Below are positions 1-9,414 of a stretch of DNA of 64,000 nt, piece by piece. This DNA comes from UBA4660 sp034408895. GTDB taxonomy: Bacteria; Bacteroidota; Bacteroidia; Flavobacteriales_D; Sanyastnellaceae. A program made the position numbers and the translations under genes. The stretch covers positions 1 to 64,000 of the forward strand of contig JAWXCI010000050.1 in the NCBI GenBank assembly GCA_034408895.1. Direction: 5' to 3'. The notes under the pieces are model-generated. The model worked only from the letters and a program-made list of their open reading frames with translations, was not told where the DNA came from and ran no database searches. The stretch's first letter is position 1; each line of letters starts with the position of its first letter.

Positions 1-2575
1 AGCATTACAAAAGGAATTCAAAGTCATCAATCTCATCAATGCATACCGCCAACGCGGACATCTCTTCACGAAAACAAATCCTGTTCGTGAGCGCAGAAAA
101 CACACTCCACCACTCAATATTGAATTGTTTGGACTGAATGACGCTGATTTGAAAACCACTTTTCAGGCAGGAAGTGAGGTGGGAATTGGTGCAGCAACGC
201 TTCATGACATTATCGCACATCTCGAAAATTGTTATTGCAACCACATCGGTATCGAATACACTTATGTGCGCGACCCCGAACGTGTGCAATGGTTGCGTGA
301 CAGAATTGAAGCGAAGAACAAACCGAAATTTTCTACCGAAGAGAAAAAACAATTTCTCGAAATGGCGAGCAAGGCTTCGCTCTTCGAACAATACATACAC
401 AAAAAATTTCCGGGAGCAAAACGCTTTAGTGTTGAAGGTTGTGAAGCTGTTGTACCAGCGATGGATTACATCGTGCGCAAGGGTGCGGATGAAGGCGTTA
501 AGGAATTCGTAATTGGCATGGCACACCGCGGCCGGTTGAATGTGCTCACCAACATCATGGCCAAACCACAGGAAGAAATCTTTGCCGAATTCGGTGGGCT
601 TGAGTACGAAGAAGAGGGAACATTTGATGGTGATGTGAAATACCATTACGGTTATTCAAACGATATAAAAACTGCAAGCGGAAATGAAGTTCATTTGACT
701 CTTTGCCCTAATCCATCACACCTTGAAGCAGTGAACCCGGTAGTGGAAGGATTGACGCGCGCAAAAATTGACAGCTACTTAAAAAGCGAGGATAAAATAG
801 TTCCTGTGCTTGTGCATGGTGACGCGGCACTTGCCGGCCAGGGAATTGTTTATGAAGTGGTGCAGATGGCTTTACTTGATGGTTATCGCACCGGGGGAAC
901 CATTCACATCGTGACGAATAATCAAGTCGGCTTCACCACAAATTATTTGGACGGAAGAAGTTCAACCTATTGCACCGATGTGGCGAAGACCACATTGTGT
1001 CCTGTCTTTCACGCGAATGCAGATGATGTAGAGGCCGTGATTGAAACCATGCGCATTGCTTTCGACTATCGCATGAAGTGGAAGATGGATGTATTTGTGG
1101 ATTTGCTCGGCTATCGCAAATACGGGCATAATGAAGGTGATGAACCCAAGTTCACCCAGCCTACACTTTACAAACTCATTGCTTCTCATCCATCACTGCG
1201 CGAAATTTATTTAAAGCAACTGATTGAGGAAGGCAGCGTGGATTCCGCTTTCGGTGATTCATTGAAAAAGAATTTCGAATCCATGCTCGACACCAAACTT
1301 GAATTGTCGAAAGGCATGACGAAGGCCAACGTCAAAAATTTTCTTGACGAAGTATGGAAAGATATTCGGAAGGCAACTGATAAGGATTTTGAGCAAAGTC
1401 CGGATACAAGTTTTGATAAAAAGAAACTTCAGGCACTCGCAAAAAAAATCTCAACGCTTCCTGAAGGAGAAAAATTTATTGCAAAAACCGCGAAGGTTTT
1501 CAAGGACAGGCTGGACATGATTGAAGCCGACAAACTTGATTGGGCGATAGGCGAATTGCTCGCCTATGCAACTTTACTCGCAGAAGGTCATCCTATTCGC
1601 ATGAGCGGACAAGACAGCGAGCGCGGAACTTTTTCACATCGTCATGCCGTAGTAAAAACGGATGAAGATGATGAGAAAGAATTTATTCCGCTCAACGACA
1701 TTGGTTCATCATCCCGCTTTTCCATTTACAACAGTTTGCTGAGTGAATATGGTGTGATGGGTTTTGATTACGGCTATGCATTCGGCACACCACAGGGCCT
1801 CACCATTTGGGAAGCACAGTTTGGTGATTTCAATAACGGAGCGCAGATTGTGATTGACCAATTTATCTCTGCTGCCGAAGACAAGTGGCGCACCATGAAT
1901 GGCCTCACACTTTTTCTTCCACATGGTTATGAAGGTCAAGGCAGCGAACATTCTTCTGGCCGACTCGAAAGGTTTTTACAACTCTGTGCTGAATTGAATA
2001 TGCAGGTGTGCAATTGCACGACTCCGGCAAATTTTTATCACATGTTGCGCAGACAAGTTCATGCACCCTATCGTAAACCATTGATTGTTTTCACTCCGAA
2101 AAAATTGCTTCGCTACCCGAAGGCCACCTCATCCATCAATGACTTAGCGGGTGGGAAATTCCAGGAAGTGATGGATGATTTTATGGTGAACAAAAAAGAA
2201 GTGGACACCATTGCATTCTGTTCCGGAAAAGTGTATTACGAAATTCTTGAGAAGAAAGAGGAATTGAATGCCGGAGAAAACATTGCGGCAATTCGACTCG
2301 AACAATTGTATCCACTGCCTGAAAAACAAATCCGCGAACTCGTCAGGAGCTATGGGAAAAACACCAAGCTTCTCTGGGTTCAGGAAGAACCTGAGAATAT
2401 GGGGGCATGGAGTTACATCATGCGCATGTTGCGCGATTTGAATTTGGAACTGATTTCGCTTCCGGCTTCTGCTTCCCCCGCCACAGGTTCTCCCAAAGTG
2501 CATGACGCACGGATGAAGGAGATGATGGGGAGGTTGTTTGAGTTAAGCAATTCTAAAATTCAAAACCATGCCTGA
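1..2575 (+). CDS. sucA: 2-oxoglutarate dehydrogenase E1 component, 5' end outside window
   Basis: Thiamine-diphosphate-dependent E1 subunit of the TCA-cycle 2-oxoglutarate dehydrogenase complex; it decarboxylates 2-oxoglutarate and succinylates the lipoyl group of E2. The reading frame is open from base 2 and already carries the family's N-terminal motif INAYRQRGHL, so the start codon lies upstream; about 857 residues are visible. Further hallmarks are IGMAHRGRLNVL (near base 510), YGHNEGDEP (near base 1120) and the C-terminal transketolase-like part (VQEEPENMGAW near base 2380). The E2 gene follows on the same strand, but two small DUF genes sit between them. The stop overlaps the start of the DUF4160 frame by 8 bases. 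No frameshift is visible. Confidence 0.96.
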   Translation, partial: ALQKEFKVINLINAYRQRGHLFTKTNPVRERRKHTPPLNIELFGLNDADLKTTFQAGSEVGIGAATLHDIIAHLENCYCNHIGIEYTYVRDPERVQWLRDRIEAKNKPKFSTEEKKQFLEMASKASLFEQYIHKKFPGAKRFSVEGCEAVVPAMDYIVRKGADEGVKEFVIGMAHRGRLNVLTNIMAKPQEEIFAEFGGLEYEEEGTFDGDVKYHYGYSNDIKTASGNEVHLTLCPNPSHLEAVNPVVEGLTRAKIDSYLKSEDKIVPVLVHGDAALAGQGIVYEVVQMALLDGYRTGGTIHIVTNNQVGFTTNYLDGRSSTYCTDVAKTTLCPVFHANADDVEAVIETMRIAFDYRMKWKMDVFVDLLGYRKYGHNEGDEPKFTQPTLYKLIASHPSLREIYLKQLIEEGSVDSAFGDSLKKNFESMLDTKLELSKGMTKANVKNFLDEVWKDIRKATDKDFEQSPDTSFDKKKLQALAKKISTLPEGEKFIAKTAKVFKDRLDMIEADKLDWAIGELLAYATLLAEGHPIRMSGQDSERGTFSHRHAVVKTDEDDEKEFIPLNDIGSSSRFSIYNSLLSEYGVMGFDYGYAFGTPQGLTIWEAQFGDFNNGAQIVIDQFISAAEDKWRTMNGLTLFLPHGYEGQGSEHSSGRLERFLQLCAELNMQVCNCTTPANFYHMLRRQVHAPYRKPLIVFTPKKLLRYPKATSSINDLAGGKFQEVMDDFMVNKKEVDTIAFCSGKVYYEILEKKEELNAGENIAAIRLEQLYPLPEKQIRELVRSYGKNTKLLWVQEEPENMGAWSYIMRMLRDLNLELISLPASASPATGSPKVHDARMKEMMGRLFELSNSKIQNHA

Positions 2576-2827
2576 GATAAGTGGTTTCTATGGAATTATC
2601 ATCCGCATGTTTTTCAAAGACCATGCGCCACCCCCCTTTCATGCTGAGTATGGCGACTTGGAAGGAGTGTTTGAGATCAACACATTAAGTTTGCTGGAGG
2701 GAAAACTTCCAAAAAAAGCACATGCACTTGTTATTGAATGGCAATTGAACATAAACAGGAACTTTTAGAAAACTGGAGTAAATCTCAAAAGCCATTGCCG
2801 CTTGATAAAATAGAACCACTTGAATGA
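2568..2827 (+). pseudogene. DUF4160 protein, frameshifted
   Basis: The N-terminal 58 or so residues match the DUF4160 family (start MPEISGFYGI; central KDHAPPPFHAEYGD, typically 'DHxPPHFHxxYG'). After LVIEW near base 2740 the frame runs into a stop at 2766-2768, but the next frame continues with the family's expected C-terminus (IEHKQELLENWSK ... KIEPLE) to a stop at 2825-2827. Restoring one G at 2740-2741 would rejoin the halves into a protein of about 87 residues. The corrected stop overlaps the DUF2442 start as ATGA, so the two genes are probably translationally coupled. DUF4160/DUF2442 pairs are common in bacteria and often suspected of being toxin-antitoxin-like; function unproven. It may be a real mutation or a sequence error. 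Confidence 0.75.
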
Positions 2828-3066
2828 TACACATTACAAACATTACAACTCTTCCGAACCGCAGACTTGAAATCAGTTTTGATGATGGTACGGAAAAGAT
2901 AGCTGACATCAATGTGATGATTGGAGAAGATGAGATGACTTCCCCCTTAAAGAACTTTGATTATTTCAGCAAAGTGAATATCCTGGAAAATGGAAGGGGA
3001 ATTTACTGGCCTAACGAATTTGATTTATGCGCTGATTTCCTCCGATACCATATCCAAAACTCTTGA
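2824..3066 (+). CDS. DUF2442 domain protein
   Basis: An 80-residue protein resembling DUF2442 (pattern 'L.ISFDDGTEKIADINVMI' followed by LKNFDYFSKVNI and IYWPNEFDLCADFL near the C-terminus). The family is small, cytoplasmic and normally encoded next to DUF4160, exactly as here. The start overlaps the stop of the corrected DUF4160 frame by ATGA. The pair lies between sucA and the E2 gene, so it is probably transcribed with the 2-oxoglutarate dehydrogenase genes. The biochemical function is not known; a regulatory or toxin-antitoxin role is inference only. Confidence 0.75.
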   Translation: MIHITNITTLPNRRLEISFDDGTEKIADINVMIGEDEMTSPLKNFDYFSKVNILENGRGIYWPNEFDLCADFLRYHIQNS

Positions 3067-3128
3067 AGGAAAATGCCCATGTTGAAATGCGCAAATGCAG
3101 TTGAAAATCTCGCTGGAACACAAACAGT

Positions 3129-4367
3129 ATGTCAAAACTCGAAATGAAAGTGCCCTCACCGGGCGAATCCATCAGTGAAGTCATCATTGCCGAATGGCTG
3201 GTAAAGGATGGCGACTGGGTAGAAAAGGATCAGGTCGTTGCATCCATTGATTCTGACAAAGCCACGCTCGAACTCTCTGCGGAAGCAAGTGGCACGATCG
3301 CAATTAAAGCACAGGCAGGTGAAACTATCGCTGTAGGTGCTGTTGCTTGCATCATTGATACTTCTGCTGCGCAACCAGAAGGAGTAAAGTCGGAAAAGAA
3401 AGTTGAAGTAAAAAAATCGGAACCGGTTTCTGCACCAGTGAAAGAAACTACAGTTCAGGAAAAATCATACGCCACCGGAACAGCTTCGCCTGTTGCGGCA
3501 AAAATGATGGCTGAAAACGGTATCATTTCTGCACAAGTGAATGGAACCGGCCCAAAAGGAAGAATTATTAAGGCCGATGTTCTGAATGTGATGGCTAACG
3601 GATTTGACTCAACATCTTCTCCCAAGAGTTCAGGCAACCGAATTGAGCGCAGGGAAAAGATGTCGAACCTGCGCAGGAAAATTGCAGAGAGGTTGGTGAG
3701 TGTGAAGAACACTACCGCCATGCTCACCACTTTCAACGAAGTGAACATGAAACCTATCATGGATCTTCGCTCCAAGTACAAAGGCAAATTCAAGGAGACT
3801 CATGGCGTGGGTTTGGGATTCATGTCGTTCTTCACCAAAGCATGCAGCGAAGCACTTTTTCTTTTCCCGGCAGTGAATGGAAGATTAGAAAAGGATGAAA
3901 TCGTTTATCACGATTATTCTGACATCGGCATCGCAGTTTCAACTCCAAAAGGATTGATGGTTCCGGTAGTGCGGAATGCAGAAACACTTTCGTTTGCACA
4001 AATTGAACAAACGATTGCTACGCTTGCCGGAAAAGCGCGCGATGGAAAAATAACTGTGGATGAATTGCAGGGCGGAACGTTCACCATCACCAACGGTGGC
4101 GTGTTTGGTTCCATGCTTTCCACTCCCATACTCAATCCTCCACAATGCGCCATTCTCGGAATGCACAACATTGTGGAACGCGCAGTGGTTGAGAGTGGAG
4201 AAATTGTGATACGACCTATCATGTATGTGGCACTCAGCTACGACCACCGCCTGATTGATGGACGCGAGAGTGTAAGTTTTTTGGTGAAAGTGAAAGAACT
4301 TTTGGAAAATCCTGAGCGAATCTTGTTTGGCGGGAAAACTGCGGAGGAAGTTCTTTTGGGGTTGTGA
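3129..4367 (+). CDS. sucB: dihydrolipoyllysine-residue succinyltransferase (E2 of 2-oxoglutarate dehydrogenase)
   Basis: E2 core of the 2-oxoglutarate dehydrogenase complex; transfers succinyl from lipoyl-lysine to CoA. Domain order: N-terminal lipoyl domain (residues 1-75, lipoylated lysine 44 in DSDKATLEL), an Ala/Pro/Glu/Lys-rich linker, the E3-binding domain (about 115-150, SPVAAKMMAENGI ... GPKGRI), and the catalytic acyltransferase domain with the active-site motif DHRLIDG near residue 375. The total of 412 residues is normal for the family. It follows sucA after the DUF4160/DUF2442 pair, 62 bases past the DUF2442 stop, and ends before a symmetrical terminator. Confidence 0.96.
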   Translation: MSKLEMKVPSPGESISEVIIAEWLVKDGDWVEKDQVVASIDSDKATLELSAEASGTIAIKAQAGETIAVGAVACIIDTSAAQPEGVKSEKKVEVKKSEPVSAPVKETTVQEKSYATGTASPVAAKMMAENGIISAQVNGTGPKGRIIKADVLNVMANGFDSTSSPKSSGNRIERREKMSNLRRKIAERLVSVKNTTAMLTTFNEVNMKPIMDLRSKYKGKFKETHGVGLGFMSFFTKACSEALFLFPAVNGRLEKDEIVYHDYSDIGIAVSTPKGLMVPVVRNAETLSFAQIEQTIATLAGKARDGKITVDELQGGTFTITNGGVFGSMLSTPILNPPQCAILGMHNIVERAVVESGEIVIRPIMYVALSYDHRLIDGRESVSFLVKVKELLENPERILFGGKTAEEVLLGL

Positions 4368-4450
4368 AACAATACTTTTCAAACGCAACATTCCTCTCAA
4401 GGAAAAATTGCCAGTCGCTAAATATTTTTCAATTATAATAGATGTTTGAT

Positions 4451-4475
4451 AAAACCGCTTTGTTCAAGCGGTTTT
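4451..4475. terminator. bidirectional terminator hairpin
   Basis: A perfect 10-bp inverted repeat (AAAACCGCTT / AAGCGGTTTT) with a 5-base loop, flanked by A and T tracts on both sides. It lies between the convergent sucB (+) and dockerin-like (-) genes and can serve both. Confidence 0.85.
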
Positions 4476-4503
4476 ATTGCAATTTCAAGAAAATGGTTTT
4501 TAA

Positions 4504-5485
4504 TTATGGGCAGAATGCTCCAAACAATGGGGAAAAAATCAGGAAGTCATTTATGTTCGTAATCGCGTTACAATCCAAATCACCAATGGTTGGTGAAAAT
4601 TGACCATAGGATGCCGCAAAGTACAATAAATCGTTTATGTTAATCACCCCATTACAGTCATAATCCGCACTGCACGGTGGTGCCAGCTGAACCGCATCCG
4701 TTGCTGTACACCACGGTAAAAGCGCATCTGTTACGGTCACATTAAAACAACCGATGCCTCCCGTGATATTGGTTGTTTCATTAGTAGGTGTTGAAATTGT
4801 TGCTGGTCCATTCCAAGCAAAGTTATAATCCAATCCACTACCTCCACTACCAACGCTTAAAACTGTACCGGTTCCGGTTGGGCCGACATTCGCACAGAAA
4901 TCGGTCAACACACTGGCCGTAACAGTAAGTGGTGTGTAAGCGGGCAAATTGAATGGAAAAATAGAACCACAAAAGTTCCCATCTGGTGATATGATTTCAA
5001 TAAGTGCGAAGTAGGCACCCGGAACAAGCCCGGTTATGGTGTTGACCATCATTGCCCCGTTACTCCAGACAATGTTGTTTACATTGAAAGTTCCAACATT
5101 GAATGCGATGCTGCCATCGTTGCCGAGGCACGAAGGATTCACCACGGTAAAATTCGGGATGCCCGGCAACAATAGGGGGTTCACAACTACGCAGTAGTTA
5201 AGCGTATTCCCATTGTTGGTTACGCTTACATTGAAATTTCCTGCTGGTACATTAAGCGTCTGGAACTGGCATGGATCAGCACTTTGGTTTGGCTGACTCC
5301 ACACACAGCCGCCAATTAACGCAGGTGTCGGTGAAATAGTCAGACTGGCTGTTCCAGTAACGCAGTTGTATATACCAGTTACATTTGGGTTGGCAGAACC
5401 AGCACACAAATTAAATTGACCATGAACATGTACCGAAATCAGAAACAGAACCGCTGCGATAATCGCGCGGGGGTCTTGTTTTCAT
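4504..5485 (-). pseudogene. secreted protein with C-terminal dockerin-like repeats, frameshifted in signal peptide
   Basis: The main frame encodes about 300 residues of extracellular, Ser/Thr/Gly/Cys-rich sequence, ending in two dockerin-type calcium-loop repeats (DYDCNGVININDLLYF and LDCNAITNINDFLIF). No ATG or GTG starts this frame. Upstream in the same frame lies a good hydrophobic signal core (AIIAAVLFLISVHVHGQ), while the only sensible ATG (MKTR..., complement of 5483-5485) is in another frame. The frames join if the five G at 5469-5473 are read as four, giving M-K-T-R-P-R-A-I-I-A-A-V. It is thus a homopolymer frameshift, or a sequence error. The divergent neighbour begins about 40 bases away, so both promoters share this gap. 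Confidence 0.7.
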
Positions 5486-5527
5486 TTTAGTTTGATTTTT
5501 ATAGATGGTTTATGCTGTCGAATTAAG

Positions 5528-8500
5528 GTGAATATCAGACCACATTCCAAATTTTTATCTGGCACCGTGCTATGCAGTCCTTTTATGGCTTCCTCAATTG
5601 CCTGCGCCCAGCCCCGCAACTTCAATCCACCTACGCAGCAAAAACTCGAGTACATAGAAAATCAAGGGCAATGGAATGAAGATTTTCTGTACAAAGCATC
5701 ACTGCAAAACGGAACCGTGTTTCTGCAACACGATGCCATAGTGTTCGATTTTTATAGTGCAGAAGATGCCCGCAGGCGGCACGACAATTCTTTGCAAGGC
5801 AATGACACCACCAATGTTACCCACCACGCCTGGAAGGTGGAGTTTGTGAATTGCAATGCAGTAAACCCAATTGGAGAAAAACCTTTTTCGCACTACCTCA
5901 ATTTCTTTTTGGGAAACGACCCTTCAAGTTGGCGAAGCAGAATTTTTCCTTGTGAACGAGTGGTCTATGAAAACCTGTGGGATGGTATTGACATGATTGT
6001 TTATAGTTCAAATGGAAATTTCAAGTACGAGTTTATTGTGCATCCGGGTGCTGCCGTGCAAAACATCAGGCTCGGGTACAAAGGCATTGAACCGCAACTT
6101 TTGAATGGTTCAATGGAAATGCACACTGTGGTTGGAAGCTTCAGCGAGGCACGGCCTTATTGTTTCCAGCTAATGGATGCATTATTGACTGAAATTCCAG
6201 CTAGATACAAAATACACAACGGGGAGCTTCAATTTCAATTTCAAGACGGCTACGATATCTATTCAAGTTTGATTATTGATCCAGAACTTATTGCCGCAAC
6301 TTTGGTTGGTGTGCCGAATGGCCAGGCCTATGGCTATTGTGCTACTTTCTCTCCAGATGGAACAATGGCAGTGGGATCGCGTCCTTTTCAGAATAACCTT
6401 CCTATCACTCTTGGGGTATTTCAGGACACATTCAGTGGAGGCCAAGATATTGGAATAAGCTGTTTTAATGGAACAGGAACCGAATTACAATGGTGCACTT
6501 ACCTTGGCGGATCAGCAACGGAAAACCTATCAAGTCTTTTGGTTAACAATGAAAATGTATTATTAATACTAGGCTCAACCAAATCGGCAAACTTTCCATT
6601 AGCCGCTCAAAGTTTCGATCCAAATCTGAACGGGCTTGGTGACATCTTCCTCTGTGCACTTTCGAACGATGGTTCTGCTTTAATGGCGTCAACGTATTTT
6701 GGAGGAACTGGGCTTGATGGCACGCAAGGGGCTTTTAACTTTTTCCCGTTTGGCTTTGCTGAATACGGGCAGTACAGAGGTGATCTTGCATGCGACAATC
6801 AGGGCAACATCATTGTCGCCATCAGCTCCATGTACCTCGACTACCCCGGCATAACTTCAATTGGATCAGTCTTCGGCAACAGCAATTACACCGTGATGTG
6901 TTTCTCTGCCGACTTGTCGCAGCTATACTGGTGTACACAAGTGGGCACAACGGAACACGAGCGCGTATTCGATATGGAATTGCTGGCAAATGGCAACAGA
7001 GCGGTGTGCGGAAGTGCGCTGGGAAATTTGCTTACCGCAAGTGCGGATGCCTACCAAAACACTGCTGCCGGAAACTCTGATGGCTGGATTGGCATCTTCA
7101 ATCCGGTGAACGGAGCATTGCTGCGCAGTACATTTTTCGGGACCGCTTCTGAAGATGAAATTCATTTCATTGACGAAGACACGCAAGGCAACCTGTGGGT
7201 CTGTGGTGTTAGCAACGGTGACATTCCGCAAGTGGGCAACGGATATTCCAATCCCGGCAGTTTCGATTTCATTGCCAAATTCGATGCAGAACTCACCGAG
7301 CTCCAATTGTGTTCGGCTATAGGCTCCGGCCTTGGAACCACAGGCCTGTTTGCACCGTCTGCTTTTATGCTCGATGACTGTAACAGAATCTATATCTCAG
7401 GGCATGGCAACTACAATGCTCTGGAAAACCTCCCAATAACAACAGATGCCATTTATACCGAAGGCGGATTTTACCTCGCAGTGTTTGAAACCGGAATGCA
7501 AGACCTTGTTTACGGCACTTACTTTGGTGGCGATCACATTGATGGTGGTTCCAGTCGGTTTGATCCAAAAGGTGTTGTTTATCAAGGCGTGTGTTCCCTA
7601 CTCAATCCTGTTTCTGACCAACCATTTATTGCACAACCAGATGCATACGCCAACACTCAAACCGCAGGTGCAGAAGCCGCAGTTTTCAAAATAGATTTTG
7701 AATCACCGGCTGTGGTTGCATCTTTTACCTACGAGCCACTTTCGGTTTGTGTTCCTTATCAGGTTGCGTTCTCCAACTGGAGCGATAGTGCAACGTTCAA
7801 CTGGAACGTTGGAGTTGGTGGCTGGATAAATTCTCAAGACTCAACTTTCGTTCACACCTTTACCGAACCGGGCGATTATCTGGTTCAGCTTGCCGCATTC
7901 GACATGAACTCCTGCAATGTGCACGACACCATGAAGGTGGTGGTGCATGTACCTGATCTTGAAAGTGACCTTGTTTCTTCATGGGATATAACTCCCGATG
8001 ACTTGTGCCAGCAATCCGCATTCGTTTTTGCAGAATTCACCGGCAGCGGTGCCGACAGCCTGGTGTGGCAGACCAACGGTGAATTGTTTTCAGACGTGGA
8101 GGAATGGAACTTCTACTACGCGCAGCCGGGCAATTACATTTTACAAGTTGTGGCTTATGATTTTGAATGTGCCACGACCGATACCCTGGAAACTATCATT
8201 CAACTTGGCCTGCCGGTTAGTGCATCGGTGGAAATTTTGCAAGAAGCAAACGGATGTGTGCCGCAGCAACTCATAGCACAATCCACTTCACTGAATTCGG
8301 ATTCAGTCATGTGGGTAATTAATGATGAAGTTACATCCAGTAATGAGTTACTTGAATTTGAATTTTCCTCTTCTGGAATTTTCGAAGTTGAACTGATTGC
8401 AACTTCCAGCGAAGGATGCCTCAACAGCGATACCACCGCTTTCACCATTGAAGTATTTGCGCTGCCCAATCTGCAGCTATCACTCCCTGATACTTTGTGC

Positions 8501-8956
8501 AAAGAAGCTGGAGCGTTTTTGCTGGATGGCGGAACGCCCGAAGGCGGAACATGGACAGGTGAAGGTGTAGAGGATGGAATTTTCAATGCAGCCGCTGTTG
8601 AGCCAGGCGTGTATGAGATTCAGTACAACTACACCGACAGCAATGGATGTAGTGCAACTACAACAGAAGAAGTAACTGTGGCTATTTGCCATGCAGTGGT
8701 TGAATTTTCAGGTGATCCAATTTTGCTTGTTTATCCAAATCCTGCTTCGGAGGAGGTTGTTTTTGAATCAAGCCAATTTCCGATTATAGAATTAAGAGTG
8801 TTCCATTCGCAGGGGCAGTTGGTTGTGACCGCGCTCAACACTCCACCATCGTTCATAATGAAACTGGATGTGCGGACACTGGCCGCAGGTTCCTATCATT
8901 ACGAAGCCCTGTTCAATGAAAGGAAAAAAGATGAGGGAAGTTTTGTAGTAGAGTGA
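5528..8956 (+). CDS. large T9SS-secreted protein with SBBP-like propeller and PKD-like domains
   Basis: About 1142 residues if GTG at 5528 is the start, giving a plausible signal peptide ending ...SSIACA; ATG at 5585 is the alternative. Residues after it (YIENQGQWNEDFLYKA) match the N-terminal domain often placed before SBBP repeats in Bacteroidota. The middle has repeated 'YLGGS / YFGGT ... D...G' segments (LQWCTYLGGS, MASTYFGGT, YGTYFGGD), typical of SBBP beta-propeller blades. Then come PKD/Ig-like modules (CVPYQVAFSNWS ... HTFTEPGDYLVQL). The C-terminus (LLVYPNPASEEVVFES ... LAAGSYHYEAL) is a T9SS type A sorting domain. It is probably a cell-surface or released protein; its ligand is unknown. 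Confidence 0.85.
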   Translation: MNIRPHSKFLSGTVLCSPFMASSIACAQPRNFNPPTQQKLEYIENQGQWNEDFLYKASLQNGTVFLQHDAIVFDFYSAEDARRRHDNSLQGNDTTNVTHHAWKVEFVNCNAVNPIGEKPFSHYLNFFLGNDPSSWRSRIFPCERVVYENLWDGIDMIVYSSNGNFKYEFIVHPGAAVQNIRLGYKGIEPQLLNGSMEMHTVVGSFSEARPYCFQLMDALLTEIPARYKIHNGELQFQFQDGYDIYSSLIIDPELIAATLVGVPNGQAYGYCATFSPDGTMAVGSRPFQNNLPITLGVFQDTFSGGQDIGISCFNGTGTELQWCTYLGGSATENLSSLLVNNENVLLILGSTKSANFPLAAQSFDPNLNGLGDIFLCALSNDGSALMASTYFGGTGLDGTQGAFNFFPFGFAEYGQYRGDLACDNQGNIIVAISSMYLDYPGITSIGSVFGNSNYTVMCFSADLSQLYWCTQVGTTEHERVFDMELLANGNRAVCGSALGNLLTASADAYQNTAAGNSDGWIGIFNPVNGALLRSTFFGTASEDEIHFIDEDTQGNLWVCGVSNGDIPQVGNGYSNPGSFDFIAKFDAELTELQLCSAIGSGLGTTGLFAPSAFMLDDCNRIYISGHGNYNALENLPITTDAIYTEGGFYLAVFETGMQDLVYGTYFGGDHIDGGSSRFDPKGVVYQGVCSLLNPVSDQPFIAQPDAYANTQTAGAEAAVFKIDFESPAVVASFTYEPLSVCVPYQVAFSNWSDSATFNWNVGVGGWINSQDSTFVHTFTEPGDYLVQLAAFDMNSCNVHDTMKVVVHVPDLESDLVSSWDITPDDLCQQSAFVFAEFTGSGADSLVWQTNGELFSDVEEWNFYYAQPGNYILQVVAYDFECATTDTLETIIQLGLPVSASVEILQEANGCVPQQLIAQSTSLNSDSVMWVINDEVTSSNELLEFEFSSSGIFEVELIATSSEGCLNSDTTAFTIEVFALPNLQLSLPDTLCKEAGAFLLDGGTPEGGTWTGEGVEDGIFNAAAVEPGVYEIQYNYTDSNGCSATTTEEVTVAICHAVVEFSGDPILLVYPNPASEEVVFESSQFPIIELRVFHSQGQLVVTALNTPPSFIMKLDVRTLAAGSYHYEALFNERKKDEGSFVVE

Positions 8957-8985
8957 TGTGAGGAATAGAACCGCTGGCAAGTAAT

Positions 8986-9300
8986 TTATCTCTCAAGAAT
9001 TCTTACAGCTTCAAACACATCACCTACCTCAATTCTGTTCCTCATATCCATTGCATCCACCACATTTCCATATGTGGTATAGCGACCTTCAGGATGTGGT
9101 GTGGGCAGATGTGTGATGAACCACCGGCAACTTTCGGTGCTAGCACCTGCTTATGTCATGCCCAGTGCTCCGGCTGTGTAATTATGCACGGCAAAAGATT
9201 GATTGCTTCGCAGCGATGCAGTGTCACCGGGAGTGTTGCGAAAAATCTGAAAGCGATAATTATCGAATCGGTTCAGTCCGTTGGCGGTTGCAATCCCACA
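8986..9300 (-). pseudogene. cyclophilin-type peptidyl-prolyl isomerase remnant
   Basis: Reading the complement gives the C-terminal part of a cyclophilin: ALGMT-stop-AGASTES, then FITHLPTPHPEGRYTTYGNV and VVDAMDMRNRIEVGD...VRILER before a proper stop. These match conserved 'LGMASAG..TE..QWFITH.PTPHLDGRYT.FG.VV.GMDV' of the family. A TAA interrupts the frame where a serine is expected, and no start or N-terminal half (no FHRxxxxFMxQGG) is found, so the gene is dead. An intact but different cyclophilin lies at 55055-55813. Confidence 0.7.
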
Positions 9301-9414
9301 ACTTGATTTTGCATTGTTGTTTCGCTACTGTTTACTTCTTGATGCCTTGTTAACCTTTTCATCTTGCCGGGGCAACAAAACTTCCGTTCGTTTGCACTCC
9401 CTAAAAAAATTCGA

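Noticed and set aside
5..646. 213-residue frame antisense to sucA
   Set aside because: The opposite strand is clearly E1 of 2-oxoglutarate dehydrogenase; the antisense frame matches no family.
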